From assembly GCA_022575985.1 (NCBI GenBank), contig JAKSXM010000231.1:498501-562500 (forward strand): a stretch of DNA of 64,000 bases. Direction: 5' to 3'. A program made the position numbers and the translations under genes. Below, piece after piece: positions 12,394 through 23,639 of the stretch. Each line of letters starts with the position of its first letter. The stretch's first letter is position 1. This DNA is from Anagrus nilaparvatae (lineage: Eukaryota > Arthropoda > Insecta > Hymenoptera > Mymaridae). The notes beneath the pieces are model-generated. The model saw only the letters and a list, made by a program, of their open reading frames with translations. It made no database searches and was not told where the DNA came from.

Positions 12394-13356
12394 ATGGGAA
12401 ATACATTTGGTAGAAAAGATAGGGAAAGAGCCGATGCATATCAGGAAGAATGCGAGAGACTTAGAAGACGAGTAGAAAAGAATGAAATAACTGTAGAAGA
12501 ATTTAAGAGAAAAATGGAGGAGACGGATAGAAAATTATTAGAATATTTGAGTAATAATCTTGAATTGCAACAACAGGTAAAGGAAGCTCTTGCAGGCAAA
12601 AAAGAAGCTGAGGAAAAATTCGATGCATTGCTAAAAGCGTTTAATGAAACAAACGAAAAAAATGCAGAAATGACAAGAAATTTAGAAGAATGTAATAAAA
12701 CTATTGCAGATTCAGAAACTAAAATAAAAGTTCAAGAAGAACGTATAAGAATACTACTTGAACAAAATGAAGATAATAATACGAAATTATCAGAGCTTGA
12801 AGCAAAAGATAAAGAACAAACAGAAAAAATTGAAAAGCAGAATGAAGTGATTACAGAAAATCAAAAAGAAGTAGCAGATCTTAAACAACAGGTTAATGAG
12901 GGTGTAGAACAAATAAATAATCTTGAAGCAGAAAATAAATCGTTAATCAAAAAATGTAACAAATTAAAAGGGAAGTATGATAAAAAATTTGATAATGTTG
13001 AAAACGCTATCTTTGCGATATTCAGCATCCTGACACGACATGAAAATGCGCTGAATGATGTTACTGGCAATGGCATTCCAGCTATTCTCCAATCGTTAAT
13101 TACTGAAGATACAGATCAGCAACCGGAATCAGATTCATCAGAGTCCCAAGAAAGTGCAGATACAGATCAGCAACCGGAATCGGATACATCAGAGTCCCAA
13201 GAAAGTGCAGAGTCGCGCCCAGCACCAGTTGCAACAGTTGCACCCAATACATGTTCCAGTTCTTTTTTAGACGGCCATGAATCTGATGCTAGTGATATTG
13301 AAATAATTGAACGATCAGTAGTTGAAGATTTTCCTTCAGCAGAATACGTAATATAA
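12394..13356 (+). CDS. Putative N-myristoylated coiled-coil protein, paralog 1
   Basis: 320 aa in one coding exon, preceded by a strong acceptor (ATTTTTCAG, exon from 12364). The N-terminus MGNTFGRK fits the N-myristoylation consensus (Gly2, small residue at position 6). Residues about 10-200 are almost all charged heptad coiled coil, without membrane segments or a signal peptide. A non-coiled block follows at about 200-235 (NVENAIFAIF, then HENALNDVTGNGIP), which is conserved in the neighbouring gene. The tail holds a 17-residue direct duplication (TDQQPESDSSESQESA-type, from a 51-bp DNA repeat at about 13110-13209), then a Pro/Thr stretch and an acidic DASDIEIIE that resembles a SUMO-interacting motif. 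It might act as a membrane-tethered scaffold, but that is inference; I do not recognise the family. The antisense frames at this locus are shadows. Confidence 0.8.
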   Translation: MGNTFGRKDRERADAYQEECERLRRRVEKNEITVEEFKRKMEETDRKLLEYLSNNLELQQQVKEALAGKKEAEEKFDALLKAFNETNEKNAEMTRNLEECNKTIADSETKIKVQEERIRILLEQNEDNNTKLSELEAKDKEQTEKIEKQNEVITENQKEVADLKQQVNEGVEQINNLEAENKSLIKKCNKLKGKYDKKFDNVENAIFAIFSILTRHENALNDVTGNGIPAILQSLITEDTDQQPESDSSESQESADTDQQPESDTSESQESAESRPAPVATVAPNTCSSSFLDGHESDASDIEIIERSVVEDFPSAEYVI

Positions 13357-13552
13357 AAAAAAAAGATTTCTCGTATTTTTAAACCTTGTTTAAAAAAAAT
13401 TTTCAAAAGATTACTTTATAAAAAAAAAAATTGTTTATTTTATTCTGTAAAAAAAGCTTATTAGATTCACATTAATTTTTTTTTTGCTGTGCTTCTTAGT
13501 GATAAACAATAATTTTGTATTAACAACATATTAATATTTGTATATTTCTAAA

Positions 13553-13558
13553 AATAAA
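13553..13558 (+). terminator. Poly(A) signal AATAAA, coiled-coil gene 1
   Basis: AATAAA about 200 bases after the stop codon in an AT-rich 3' region. It is the first well-placed hexamer. Confidence 0.45.
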
Positions 13559-13559
13559 A

Positions 13560-16363
13560 ATTATTATATTAAGGAAATAGTTTTTTGACTAGTTTAACTT
13601 ATTAACTTAATTACAATTCAAATAACGCAGCTGGCATTAGATCCTGTAACAGAGCGAAGCTGATCATATTATTAAAAGAAACTTTGATTTTTTTTCTCAA
13701 ATTATTCATTCTTTTTTTAATCAGTTTTTTAAAATACTTGATGCTTTGCGCGTCAACCTTGGAACATCAAAGGAATTGATAATTTGCCCCAAATAAAAGC
13801 AATTTTAACTGCAAATGCTTTGCAAATTTTATTGTTTTTATTTAATTTTCAATACTTTTAATAATAATTTTGATAATAATTTTAAAATTCGACATTTTAG
13901 GCAAAAAATAATAATTTGGTTTATCGACTATTATGGTGAGAGCGTTAAAATTAATAATTGCAGTTTTGGGAGCTCAAAGGTGACACACGCGCGAAGAAAA
14001 TGAGACTGAAAATTAATTTATATCACACAATTAATTCAAAACTTAAGACAATCTGGGTCAAAAATAAAATAGCCAAACTTTATTAAAAGGTGATTTAATT
14101 ATTTTACGTAAACGCATCATTGAAAGAAATGGTATATTACGGTCCAGAAAAGTAAAAAATTTCCCAAATCACTCGTAAATTAAAAGGTAAAATTAAATTT
14201 TATTTGGTAAAATTGGTAAATTTAAATTGGTAAACTGTGATTTGCTTCATTCTTTATTTATGGATACGATTTTTTTTCGCCAGTGGCGAGAAAACAAGTC
14301 TTTTTCGGTCGTGCAGCGGCCGTAGACCTGTTACGAGGTACTGAGGCAACCTCGTTTGATACGAGGCGAGGCGAGACCGAAATTCAAATTTCCAAAACCT
14401 CGTTCTCGTCTCGCCTCGTTTTGCCTCGTAAATTTTTTAATAATCCCCTGAAATTATCTCCAAAATCTTTACGAATTTCGCAAATTTTAACCACATAATC
14501 CTTACGAATTCCGTAATAGTAGCGGAGCCCATACGATGTAGGGTGATTTTTTGACTAACCAAAGATAATTGCAAATGGACCAGACTACTTATGTAAGGAT
14601 GCCCACTGAGTCATATGTTAAGAGCCTTTGCGTACCTAAATAGCCTAGGCTGGTTATAGCCTAAATAGCCTAAGCATAGAGAGTAAAAAATAATTTTTAC
14701 CAGCCATAGATTGTTGTTGAGTAATTTTGTACATATATTTATACCATAGTGTGTAGAGAGCACACATGAGACTGATAATATCTGATTCAATATCTTGTTA
14801 TAAGACGTTTCGTTGGTTGTAATCAAGTTTGTGTAAATGAATAGCTACTGGTTTATTTAAATACTTTTTGTCAATACTTCTTGGAAAATGATTAGCTGAT
14901 AGAATCATTATATAAAAATTTTTTCTAGTCGCCCCCTTAGTATTTCTACTACAATTAAATTAATAGGAATAATCTTTTTGCAGAATTCGTAAAAAAATTG
15001 AAAATTAAGTAGCTTAAAATTTGTGGAACTCATATATGTTTTAATCCGATTTACGGACCTGGATCCTAATGTACCTAATTTTTAGTTGAAATAAATGTAA
15101 AAATTTTGTATACCGCTTCCCTTAAAAATTCTTTTGGTATAACGAAAAATTTTAAGCGCGGAGAAAAGAGTCTGGTTATTAGACGCTTCCGTATAGGTTT
15201 CTTAACTGTGCGTAGAAAAAATCTGCGCCGGTCCTTTCAATAATTGTAATCACATAGAAATATCCCTTCTTTATTCATAAGTTATGAATCATAATACGTC
15301 TGTTTTGAATGTTTGACTAAAATATACATCGAAAAAAAAGAAGCTATTATAACAACAACAGTTTAACAGAACGCATTAACACAGTGAGTTTTTTAAATAT
15401 TTTTCAAAACGCACAAATGAAATAATTAAATTATTCAAATTGAAGATAGCGACATTAAAATTTCCATTTTTTACATGTTTTTAATAACAAAGTCTCGTAT
15501 TGTAGGAGTATAGAATAGGTACAATTACGAACAACAATTTTTAAGCACGATAATCTTATGTACCCCAATATATAATTGGAAAAGTTTGTAAGGTTAAAAA
15601 ATGAAAAAGTCCTAAAAATGTCCAATTCGTAGAGAAATTTTGACCTCAGGTCATTTTTATGCCTCTAACATGCTTATACTGAATGTCTCTGTGTATGTAT
15701 GTATGTTCGAAAAGTAGTATCCTGAAAATGATAGAGCCTAATCGATGAATTAAAAAAAGCTCTGGATGTCAATTTCAAACGTTTTTGAACTTTTTATGGC
15801 AAATTTTTAAGTATTCCCAAGGTTGCAAGAAATAAAGAAAACCCGCAAAACATAACCTCAAAATTCCTATTGTGAGCAACAAAACTGTTTTCGGGAAAAA
15901 CAGATTTGATTTTCATATTTTGCGACCCAAAAAATGAAAATACTCGGAAAATCAAAAAAAAAAAAAAAAAATGATTACGAAAAAGGGGTTCAGACCTGGA
16001 CTATATCTTGTATCCCAAAAAGAGAGCTATTACTATTCCTCGATAGGTAACTTATATTATGTACATTCTTGTTTTATCGCTAAAGAGTCATTCTGACTGT
16101 CTGCAAATATAATTTCACAAATTATTATATAATTTGGGTAATATTATTATGCGAGATACTATGGTATCAGCAATGTTTAAAAAAAACAAAAATTTCAAAC
16201 CTAAAAATGAATTATTTAACTCTTATAATTATATTTTAATAATAAAAGTCGTTAAAAATCCTTGGTTCAACTTGGAATAATCTTATGAGAATATATTCTT
16301 TATATTTTTAGGCCATGAAATCGTAACATACTATTCTAATCTTGCACTATTCAATCTTTTCAG
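13560..16363. other. Region between the two coiled-coil genes
   Basis: No coding exon is supported. 14090-14330 is a degraded copy of the dispersed MITE family with CGTGCGATTTGGGCCATTCTTTA-like sequence. It runs into a GC-richer patch at 14330-14430 with repeated CTCGTYTCGCCTCGT. 15353-15383 is a candidate leader exon for the downstream gene. The rest is AT-rich. Confidence 0.5.
15353..15383 (+). promoter_or_regulatory. Candidate 5' leader exon of the second MGN coiled-coil gene
   Basis: ACAACAGTTTAACAGAACG followed by a GTGAGT donor at 15384. It matches the leader candidate of the first paralog in sequence and distance. Splicing to the TCTTTTCAG acceptor ending at 16363 would leave a 28-base leader before ATG; the first paralog would have 30. 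Confidence 0.4.
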
Positions 16364-16391
16364 AATTCAGATTTTTTAAAAGGCAGACAGC

Positions 16392-17117
16392 ATGGGTAAC
16401 TCAAGTGGAAGTCCAGATGGTTATATCCGAGAAATGAATTTTTTAAGGGAAGCTTTAAATGCTAGCAGAGCACAAATCGAAGAATATGAACGAAGAATGG
16501 GATCGTCGGCGAAAAGTTTAGAAGAATATCATAAAAATAATGCTGAGCTGCAAAATTTATTACAGGAAGCTTCAAATAGAAGTACTGAATATTCGCTAGA
16601 AATCTCAAAACTTGAAACAGATATCGAAAGTAGTAATAAGGAAAGAGATTATTTGAACCGAGAAAATGATAAAAGCAAAAAAAAATTAGAAATTCTTGAA
16701 ATAGAAAATGAAGGAATGAACCAAAAAATAAAAACTCTTGAAAAATTAGGTAATGAAAGCACAAAGAAAATCGAAGATCTCGAAGAAAAATGCAAAGAAA
16801 GTGATAAGAAAATAAGCCAACTAGTGGAGAAAAACGAAGAAGGGAAAGAAAAAATAGCAAAACTCAAAGAAAAATGTAAAGAAGGCTACGAAAGAATAGA
16901 AAAACTCGAAAAAGAGAATAAATTGTTGCATGAACAGATTGATAAATATAGTGCGAAGTGTGACAAAAGATATCTCAATATAGAAAATGCCATTTACGCG
17001 GTGTGCAGTAGAATGCAAGTAAATGAAAATAGGTTGAATGGGATTACGAGGAATGGCATTCAACCCGAAACTCAATTGGCAATCGCTCAAGACGCGAATC
17101 CTAAGACATACAAATAG
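16392..17117 (+). CDS. Putative N-myristoylated coiled-coil protein, paralog 2
   Basis: 241 aa in one coding exon preceded by TCTTTTCAG. The N-terminus MGNSSGSP again fits the myristoylation consensus. Residues about 15-190 form a Lys/Glu-rich coiled coil; about 100-180 is built of near-repeats (LEEKCKES, LKEKCKEG, LEKENK). The C-terminal block at about 194-222 (NIENAIYAVCSRM, then NENRLNGITRNGIQ) aligns with the first gene without gaps, and LEEYHKNNAELQ aligns with that gene's LLEYLSNNLELQ. It lacks the Ser/Gln-rich tail. The gene lies 3.0 kb downstream of its paralog on the same strand, consistent with tandem duplication. Function unknown. Confidence 0.8.
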   Translation: MGNSSGSPDGYIREMNFLREALNASRAQIEEYERRMGSSAKSLEEYHKNNAELQNLLQEASNRSTEYSLEISKLETDIESSNKERDYLNRENDKSKKKLEILEIENEGMNQKIKTLEKLGNESTKKIEDLEEKCKESDKKISQLVEKNEEGKEKIAKLKEKCKEGYERIEKLEKENKLLHEQIDKYSAKCDKRYLNIENAIYAVCSRMQVNENRLNGITRNGIQPETQLAIAQDANPKTYK

Positions 17118-17352
17118 CCAAAAAACAAATTAAAAATTTTTCGCCATGTCTAAAAATGACAAATTGTAATTTGCTGTTGATTTTAAATATCAACTTAATT
17201 TCTTTTTATCCTGTTAACGGAAGATAAGAAAAAAGAAAAGATCGTTAATTAAAATTTCACCAATTCTCAAGATTTAAATTGATTATATTTATTTTTATTT
17301 TTTATTTCGTTTTCAAATCTTTTTTTCCGTACTTAATTTATATCGAAGGTCA

Positions 17353-17358
17353 AATAAA
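17353..17358 (+). terminator. Poly(A) signal AATAAA, coiled-coil gene 2
   Basis: AATAAA about 235 bases after the stop. Placement is plausible but other hexamers lie nearby. Confidence 0.4.
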
Positions 17359-17359
17359 A

Positions 17360-20300
17360 ATTTATCATCTTATAAGATTTAGATAATTTAATATCTTTCA
17401 CAAAAAATAAAAATAATAACAATCTGATTTTTTTTCCTGGATAATATACTACATTTAAATAAACTAGTTTAAAAATTACAATTTATTTAATTATTCAGTT
17501 TTACCAATTTCCATTAGCGTGCAAATTTAATTCCACAGAACTTTTTATAGAGGCAAGACTTTAGCAATAATTTAGTGACTACAGTGTAGCTAGAGGGTTG
17601 CTATTTTACCTTTAAGCTTAGAGAGAGTCTTAAACGATAAATAATATTTTTTTAAATATCCTTTTAAATTTTTATAAGTATACTAAATTTTATTCTTAGC
17701 TCTCTACTTAATCCTTAAATTTTATTTTCCTACCAAAAATTTTGAATAAATAAAACTTTTTTCTGGGTCAAAAATAATAAATTTACTGAACAATACCAAT
17801 AATTTAAATGGACATTAGGATCTTAATACTCGAGCAATAATAATTCTCATTTTTTCGAAATTTCAAATATTGTATTGCACTCTTTGATTAAAATTTAAAA
17901 AATTTTTAAATTTTAAATTCCGTAAATTAAAAAAACCTAAAAATGTGAAAATCATTAAATTTGGGAATCATAACACACAACGTACAAAACTCCATTTCAT
18001 AATAAAATATTTAAACATTAATTGAACTTTTGATTGTTTATTACTATTTTTGCTCGGATCTGAACAATTTGAAGGTACAAATCATCAATGCAGCACCCAC
18101 GTACAAAATTTACACGTTTTTAGATAATACAAAGCACGGTTTTTGGTAAAAACGATCGTATCAACTTTTTCTTTAATATTAATGAAGCCTAAGTAAAAAA
18201 TTATTTAAATGCAATATTTGAATACTTTCTAACTTACTGCCTTTGTTACTACTTACGTAAAAAAAATAACCTCAAAGCAACAGAATTTCTGGAATCTTTT
18301 GATATAACAGATCAAAATTCCGGGGATTTGCTTTTCTGTCATTTGCGGATATTTCAGGAAATTCATAGTCCTCCTTTTCGGTTAGTTAGAAAATTGTTTG
18401 AAATTGTAAAAAAAAAAGAAAATACCTAAATAAAACTTATTTCTTTAAACTTTGTTTTAATTTAATTTTTTTTTATTTTTTTTTAAATTTTTATATATCG
18501 CTCATTTTCATTTTTTTTTCAAAAATAGTTTCACGTGGTCGTATATACCGATTGAAGTAAGAATATACAAAATTTTTGTCTGAAAGTTTGTATTTCAAAA
18601 AGTTGTTGACCATACACCATAAAAATTAACATAATGCTATTTTAGTTTAAAATATGACAAAAAATTTCGTATTTATTCACAAAAGCATAAAAATACTTTT
18701 TTATACCTTAAGAAATAAACGGTTTAAAGCACAATAATAAAAATTTTTTAATTTTACTAAGTTTTTATGACAATAAAAATTTGATCCTTTGATAAAAAAA
18801 CTTTTACTTTTTGTTTTATAAAAATTACAGCGCTCAAACAAGATTTTTATATTATTTTTTTTAAATCTATTTTTGCAAAAAAAATGAAAATGAGCCATAA
18901 ATATTAGTAATTATTACCTAATGATAAACTGACCTAAAGTATGGGTGAAAGTTTTTGTATTTCGACAAAAAAAAAAAAACGATTGGAATGGGTGTTGTAT
19001 GTAAAAAATATGATTCCATACCGCATAGATTTAAGGGTTTTAAAGTGGCAGCTGATTTTCGATTTTTAAAAATTCTTACTATTCACAATAAATTTTAGCA
19101 ATTTTTTTTATTTTAATTTTTTTATATGCTCTATTTATATAGAGCTTTATAGCTAAAGTCTGCCATAAGTTTTTTGTAAAAACCTCGAGGATAATAAAAA
19201 TTGAAAATTTTATTTCTTCTAATTGGCCTCAAAAGTTTTGTTTCCACGCATACTTTTTGTTAGTAAACAGTTTTTTGGAGGTATACCTTTTACGCACTAA
19301 AAAACTCAAAAAATAAATTTCGATATAATCCTTCGTTTTCCGATATTTTCCATTTTATGGTTTTTCCTATCAACGCGAATGAAAATTCAGATTTGCTTGA
19401 TTTGTCGGGAAATTTTACTGCAGGTCATCTTTTTTGAGAAATTGCCAATGATTCTGAACGCTGCTTGAAAAACAGAAATTAAAAATACTTAAAATTAATA
19501 AAATAAGAAAATTCATCAAATATTTGAATCTTCTTTTCAGTGGCCCAAAAGCAAGCATTTCCCGCTACGCGTCCGGCAAAATAGAATATTACGAGCCCGT
19601 GTCCAGAAAAATAAAGAATGACGCAAAGCGCAGGATAGAAAACTGGGATTTGGGGCATTCTTTATTTATAGATAAGGGTCGTATACGATTTTTCTTTGTC
19701 AATGGCGGGAAAACACGTAATATTTCTTGCCAATGACGAAGACAAATAATATTCGACCCTTGGTAAATAAGCCTCGACTTCGCTTCGGAAGGTTAAATAT
19801 ACGTGCGATTTGGGACATTCTTTACTTTACTGTCCGTGGATCTTAATGTACCTACTATTTTTTATTTTAGGCCAAAAATCAAATCAGAATTTTCTATCGT
19901 CCGCAGGAAAAGTCGGATAACGGAATTTTTTGAATTTTTAAATATTTAAAAGGCAAATATCCCTCTAAAACTATTTGTCCTCAAAAAGTACATGGTACAC
20001 AATTAACTTCAAGGCCAATTAAAAGAAAAAAATCTTATTTATTGAGAAATTTGCGTTAGTTTTCCTCGTCTTTTATGATTTCGGAGGTCTTTCTAAAAAA
20101 CTGATGTCAGAATCATCTTCAGCAGTAAAATTTACTATTCCCCTTTATAACCAAAAATAGTTTAATTTTGAACACAGAAAAATTAATATCTTTACTCTTG
20201 CCTACATCAATATTAAAGCTGAAAAGCCATAATTATAATCTTACCTTCATCTTACCTGATCAGCCTGAAATACTTTATTTTCGTTACCTGCTTCGTTAAA

Positions 20301-20815
20301 AAAAAATTTACTCAAAAAATTAAATAAAACCTTACTTTATTAGATACAAAAATAATTTTAGAACGTTTTGCAAGATCCTGGTATATATATTTTTTTTTAT
20401 TGAATTCATTATTTTTACATAAAAAATAACAAACTACAGTTACAGAAAAGATTTTATTGTTTCTTTAATTGCCTATAATATTATGTGATCACAACAGTAA
20501 ACAACTTGAAGGAGCGGGATCTAAAAAAAAAAAATGACAATAAAATGTAAAATTTTGTACAGTCTAAAACTATATTATATTCATTCAAATTTTTTATACA
20601 AAATGCTCAGAAATTGACAATTGGATATTTTAAATTTTAAAATTTTTTATTTTGTACTAATTTTTGGGTTATTTATCTATAGAATATCTTTTATTATTTC
20701 ACTGTTATTATCAAGTCAGGAAATTTTTATGTAAAGTTATATTATTTTTACCTTGCATTTTAATTATTTTACAAAATAATATGAATTTTTTATGTAGGCT
20801 TAATCTTTATCACTC
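17360..20815. other. AT-rich intergenic region
   Basis: Nothing coding is supported. 19535-19860 is a copy of the dispersed MITE family. It has two arms containing GGGGCATTCTTTATTTATAG and ACGTGCGATTTGGGACATTC, and a CCTCGACTTCGCTTCGG turn. The remainder is low-complexity A/T sequence. Confidence 0.5.
19535..19860. repeat. Dispersed MITE family, CGTGCGATTTGGG-CATTCTTTA type
   Basis: Shares ACGTGCGATTTGGGACATTC, the GGCGGGAAAACACG motif and an Arg-like CTCGACTTCGCTTCGG hairpin with copies at about 14090-14330, 30880-31090, 37410-37580, 39345-39620 and 60478-60600. Confidence 0.65.
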
Positions 20816-20817
20816 TA

Positions 20818-22709
20818 ACAAAAATAACCACGTAGTTATACTCCCTGGCTGAGAGAGTTATTTCAGGGAGTTAACTCCCTAAAACAGGGAGTTAACCACC
20901 TAAAACAGAGAGTTAAACTCCCTGATTTAGAGAGTTAACTCCCTGATTTAATGACTTAACTCCCTGATTTAATGAGTTAACTCCCTGAAATTTCTGTCAT
21001 CTCCACGAATACCTTCGGGATGAAAATGGACCGTACGAGGGAAAACTGATATCCTGGAGGCGTAAATTTTAATTTTTCATCCAAAACAATTTTCCAATTT
21101 TCCAATTTTCCAATATGGCGGACCAGAAAAAATAAAAATAAAGACTTTCTACATTACCTGGGGGTTTTCGGGGTCGAGAAAAACGTTTTTATGAATGAAA
21201 ATTTTGATTTTTTAGCCCCAACATATTTTCCAATTTTCCAAGATGGCGGACCAGAAAAAATCAAAATAAAGACTTTCTACATTACCTAGGGTATTTTCGG
21301 GGCCGCGAAAACCGATTTTATGAATGACAATTTTTATTTTTTTGCCCCAACATATTTTCCAATTTTCCAAGATGGCGGACCAAAATAAATAAAAATAAAG
21401 ACTTTCTACATTACCTAGGGGTTTTCGGGGCCGAGAAAACCGATTTTATGAATGAAAATTTTTATTTTTTTGCCCCAACATATTTTCCAATTTTCCAAGA
21501 TAGCGGACCAAAATAAATAAAAATAAAGACTTTCTACATTACCTAGGGGTTTTTGGGGCCAAGAAAACCGATTTTATGAAAGAAAATTTTTATTTTTTTG
21601 TCTCAACATATTTTACAATTTTAGAACATGGCGGACCCTAGGTAATGAAGAAAGTCTTTATTTTTATTTTTTCTGGTCCGCCATCTTGGAAAATTGGAAA
21701 ATAAGTTGGGGCAAAAAAATAAAAATTTTCATTCATTAAAACGGATTCCTCGGCTCTGAAAACCCCTAGGTAATGTAGAAAGTCTTTATTTTTATTTTTT
21801 CTGGTTCGCCATCTTGGAAAATTGGAAAATATGTTTGGGCAAAAAAATAAAAATTGTCATTCATAAAATCGGTTTTCTCGGCCCCGAAAATACCCTAGGT
21901 AATGTAGAAAGTCTTTATTTTGATTTTTTCTGGTCCGCCATCTTGGAAAATTGGAAAATATGTTGGGGCAAAAAAATAAAAATTTTCATTCATAAAATCG
22001 GTTTTCTCGGCCCCGAAAACCCCTAGGTAATGTAGAAAGTCTTTATTTTTATTTATTTTGGTCCGCCATCTTGGAAAATTGGAAAATATGTTGGAGCAAA
22101 AAAATAAAAATTGTCATTCATAAAATCGGTTTTCTCGGCCCCGAAAATACCCTAGTTAATGTAGAAAGTCTTTATTTTGATTTTTTCTGGTCCGCCATCT
22201 TGGAAAATTGGAAAATATGTTGGGGCAAAAAAATCAAAATTTTCATTCATAAAATCGGTTTTCTCGGCCCCGAAAACCCCTAGGTAATGTGGAAAGTCTT
22301 TATTTTGATTTTTTCTGGTCCGCCATCTTGGAAAATTGGAAAATATGTTGGGGCTAAAAAATCAAAATTTTCATTCATAAAAACGTTTTTCTCGACCCCG
22401 AAAACCCCCAGGTAATGTAGAAAGTCTTTATTTTTATTTTTTCTGGTCCGCCATATTGAAAAATTGGAAAATTGGAAAATTGTTTTGAATGAAAAATTAA
22501 AATTTACGCCTCCAGGATATCAGTTTTCCCTTGTACGGTCCATTTTCATCCCGAAGGTATTCGTGGAGATGACAGAAATTTCAGGGAGTTAACTGTCTAA
22601 ATCAGGGAGTTTAACTCTCTGTTTTAGGTGGTTAACTCCCTGTTTTAGGGAGTTAACTCCCTGAAATAACTCTCTGAGCCAGGGAGTATAACTACGTGGT
22701 TATTTTTGT
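20818..22709. repeat. Foldback element with GGGAGTTAACTCCC ends and tandem arms
   Basis: Inverted ends begin ACAAAAATAACCACGTAGTT. Next come several GGGAGTTAACTCCCT units on both sides, then a unique block (GATATCCTGGAGGCGTAAAT). The core arms are tandem repeats of about 120 bp containing CCAAGATGGCGGACCA, AAGACTTTCTACATTACC and GGGTTTTCGGGGC. The arms turn round near 21630. The right arm has more units (about 7) than the left (about 5). The 70-aa frames at 21814-22026 and 22071-22283 are repeats of the unit in register, not genes. Confidence 0.85.
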
Positions 22710-22739
22710 AGCAGATGGTGCAAATAATATTTTCTTGTA

Positions 22740-22845
22740 AGTTTAGAAATACATGTAAAATTTTTTATCAACACAGGTGACCTAGTAGATGAGCTATGCG
22801 ATTTTGCAAATGACAACTGATAATTTTACATGTATTTCTAAAAAT
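22740..22845. repeat. Short MITE with AGAAATACATGTAAAATT ends
   Basis: AGAAATACATGTAAAATT and its reverse complement bound about 100 bp that contain GGTGACCTAGTAGATGAGCT. The same interior occurs at about 6950-7025. Confidence 0.65.
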
Positions 22846-23059
22846 CATTATGCAGGAAGAAATGGCTCATGTACATAGTGAGGTTTTTGATAAAAAAAAT
22901 TGAAATTCGCACCGCCATATAATTTTTATATTTTTCGACATCGATTGTGACATCGATGCATGTAATTTGATATGTCTTTAAGATTCTATTTTTGAAATAA
23001 AACAAAAAATAGTCAGAATCAGTAAAACTTTTGTTTTTCTGTCTTACCTTCGGAAATTA

Positions 23060-23521
23060 TTAATGCCGATGCCATTGCTTGACCCACACGTATCCTGGTG
23101 GCAATTTCCCTAATTTATTTCCTTTGCGATATTTCTCACATTGGCAATTTTCATAACAATTATCTTCTTCACTGACAGCGTAATCTTCGTCTTCTTCATC
23201 GTCTCCATCAGTTTCACTATCTGAAGACAATTCAACATATTCGTAAGTTTTCTTCGTTTTTTTACTCGACGAGTTCTCTGAATCGTCAGACTTGCGTTTG
23301 CCATGTTTACTTCGATAAGCTTCAGGATCTAGGTAACTCCCTGTTTTTACGTAACGGTTATAACAATCTTCGATGGTCTTTTCGTCTGGAAAATGCTTGC
23401 GGAACTTGGAAAAAACCTTTTTGTAATTCGCAGCGGCTTTAGAGGCACTTTTATTTGCACGCTTGTAAAACCCAACCATGTCCATATATTCGCTAATTGA
23501 ATACAAATGTTTTTCTTCCAT
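23060..23521 (-). CDS. Small protein with DUF4817-like helix-turn-helix and acidic tail
   Basis: 153 aa, single exon, starting MEEKHLYSISEY. Residues about 8-62 (MVGFYKRANKSASKAAANY, KHFPDEKTIEDCYNRYVKTG) resemble the DUF4817 helix-turn-helix found in insect proteins and in DNA-binding parts of mariner-like elements. A basic KHGKRK then a Ser/Lys stretch looks like a nuclear signal; residues about 95-122 are strongly acidic. CYENCQCEKY is a small Cys cluster and the C-terminus is PPGYVWVKQWHRH. TATAAATA lies on this strand at 23611-23618, about 90 bases before ATG. Two TAA stops are followed shortly by GTAAGA, so a 3' intron is possible. It could be a domesticated transposon piece; function unknown. 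Confidence 0.65.
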   Translation of the reverse strand: MEEKHLYSISEYMDMVGFYKRANKSASKAAANYKKVFSKFRKHFPDEKTIEDCYNRYVKTGSYLDPEAYRSKHGKRKSDDSENSSSKKTKKTYEYVELSSDSETDGDDEEDEDYAVSEEDNCYENCQCEKYRKGNKLGKLPPGYVWVKQWHRH

Positions 23522-23610
23522 TTTTACTAATTTTTTTAGATTGGAAAATTAGAGGTCAAAGAAAAATATGAAAGTTTCCGTCGTGATAACTTCTTATACT
23601 AAAGCAATAT

Positions 23611-23618
23611 TATTTATA
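23611..23618 (-). promoter_or_regulatory. TATA box for the DUF4817-like gene
   Basis: TATAAATA reads on the minus strand. It would place transcription start near 23585 and leave a leader of about 65 bases before ATG at 23521. Confidence 0.5.
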
Positions 23619-23639
23619 GGTTATCCCACAAATCTAAAG

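Noticed and set aside
12861..13406. Antisense frames across coiled-coil gene 1
   Set aside because: Shadow of the real gene; no splice or promoter support.
16462..17090. Three antisense frames rich in Phe and Ser
   Set aside because: Shadows of the Lys/Glu-rich coiled-coil gene on the plus strand.
21814..22283. Two 70-aa frames with internal repeats
   Set aside because: Both are the same 120-bp foldback unit read in one phase. The frame breaks with unit length changes and the start is arbitrary.
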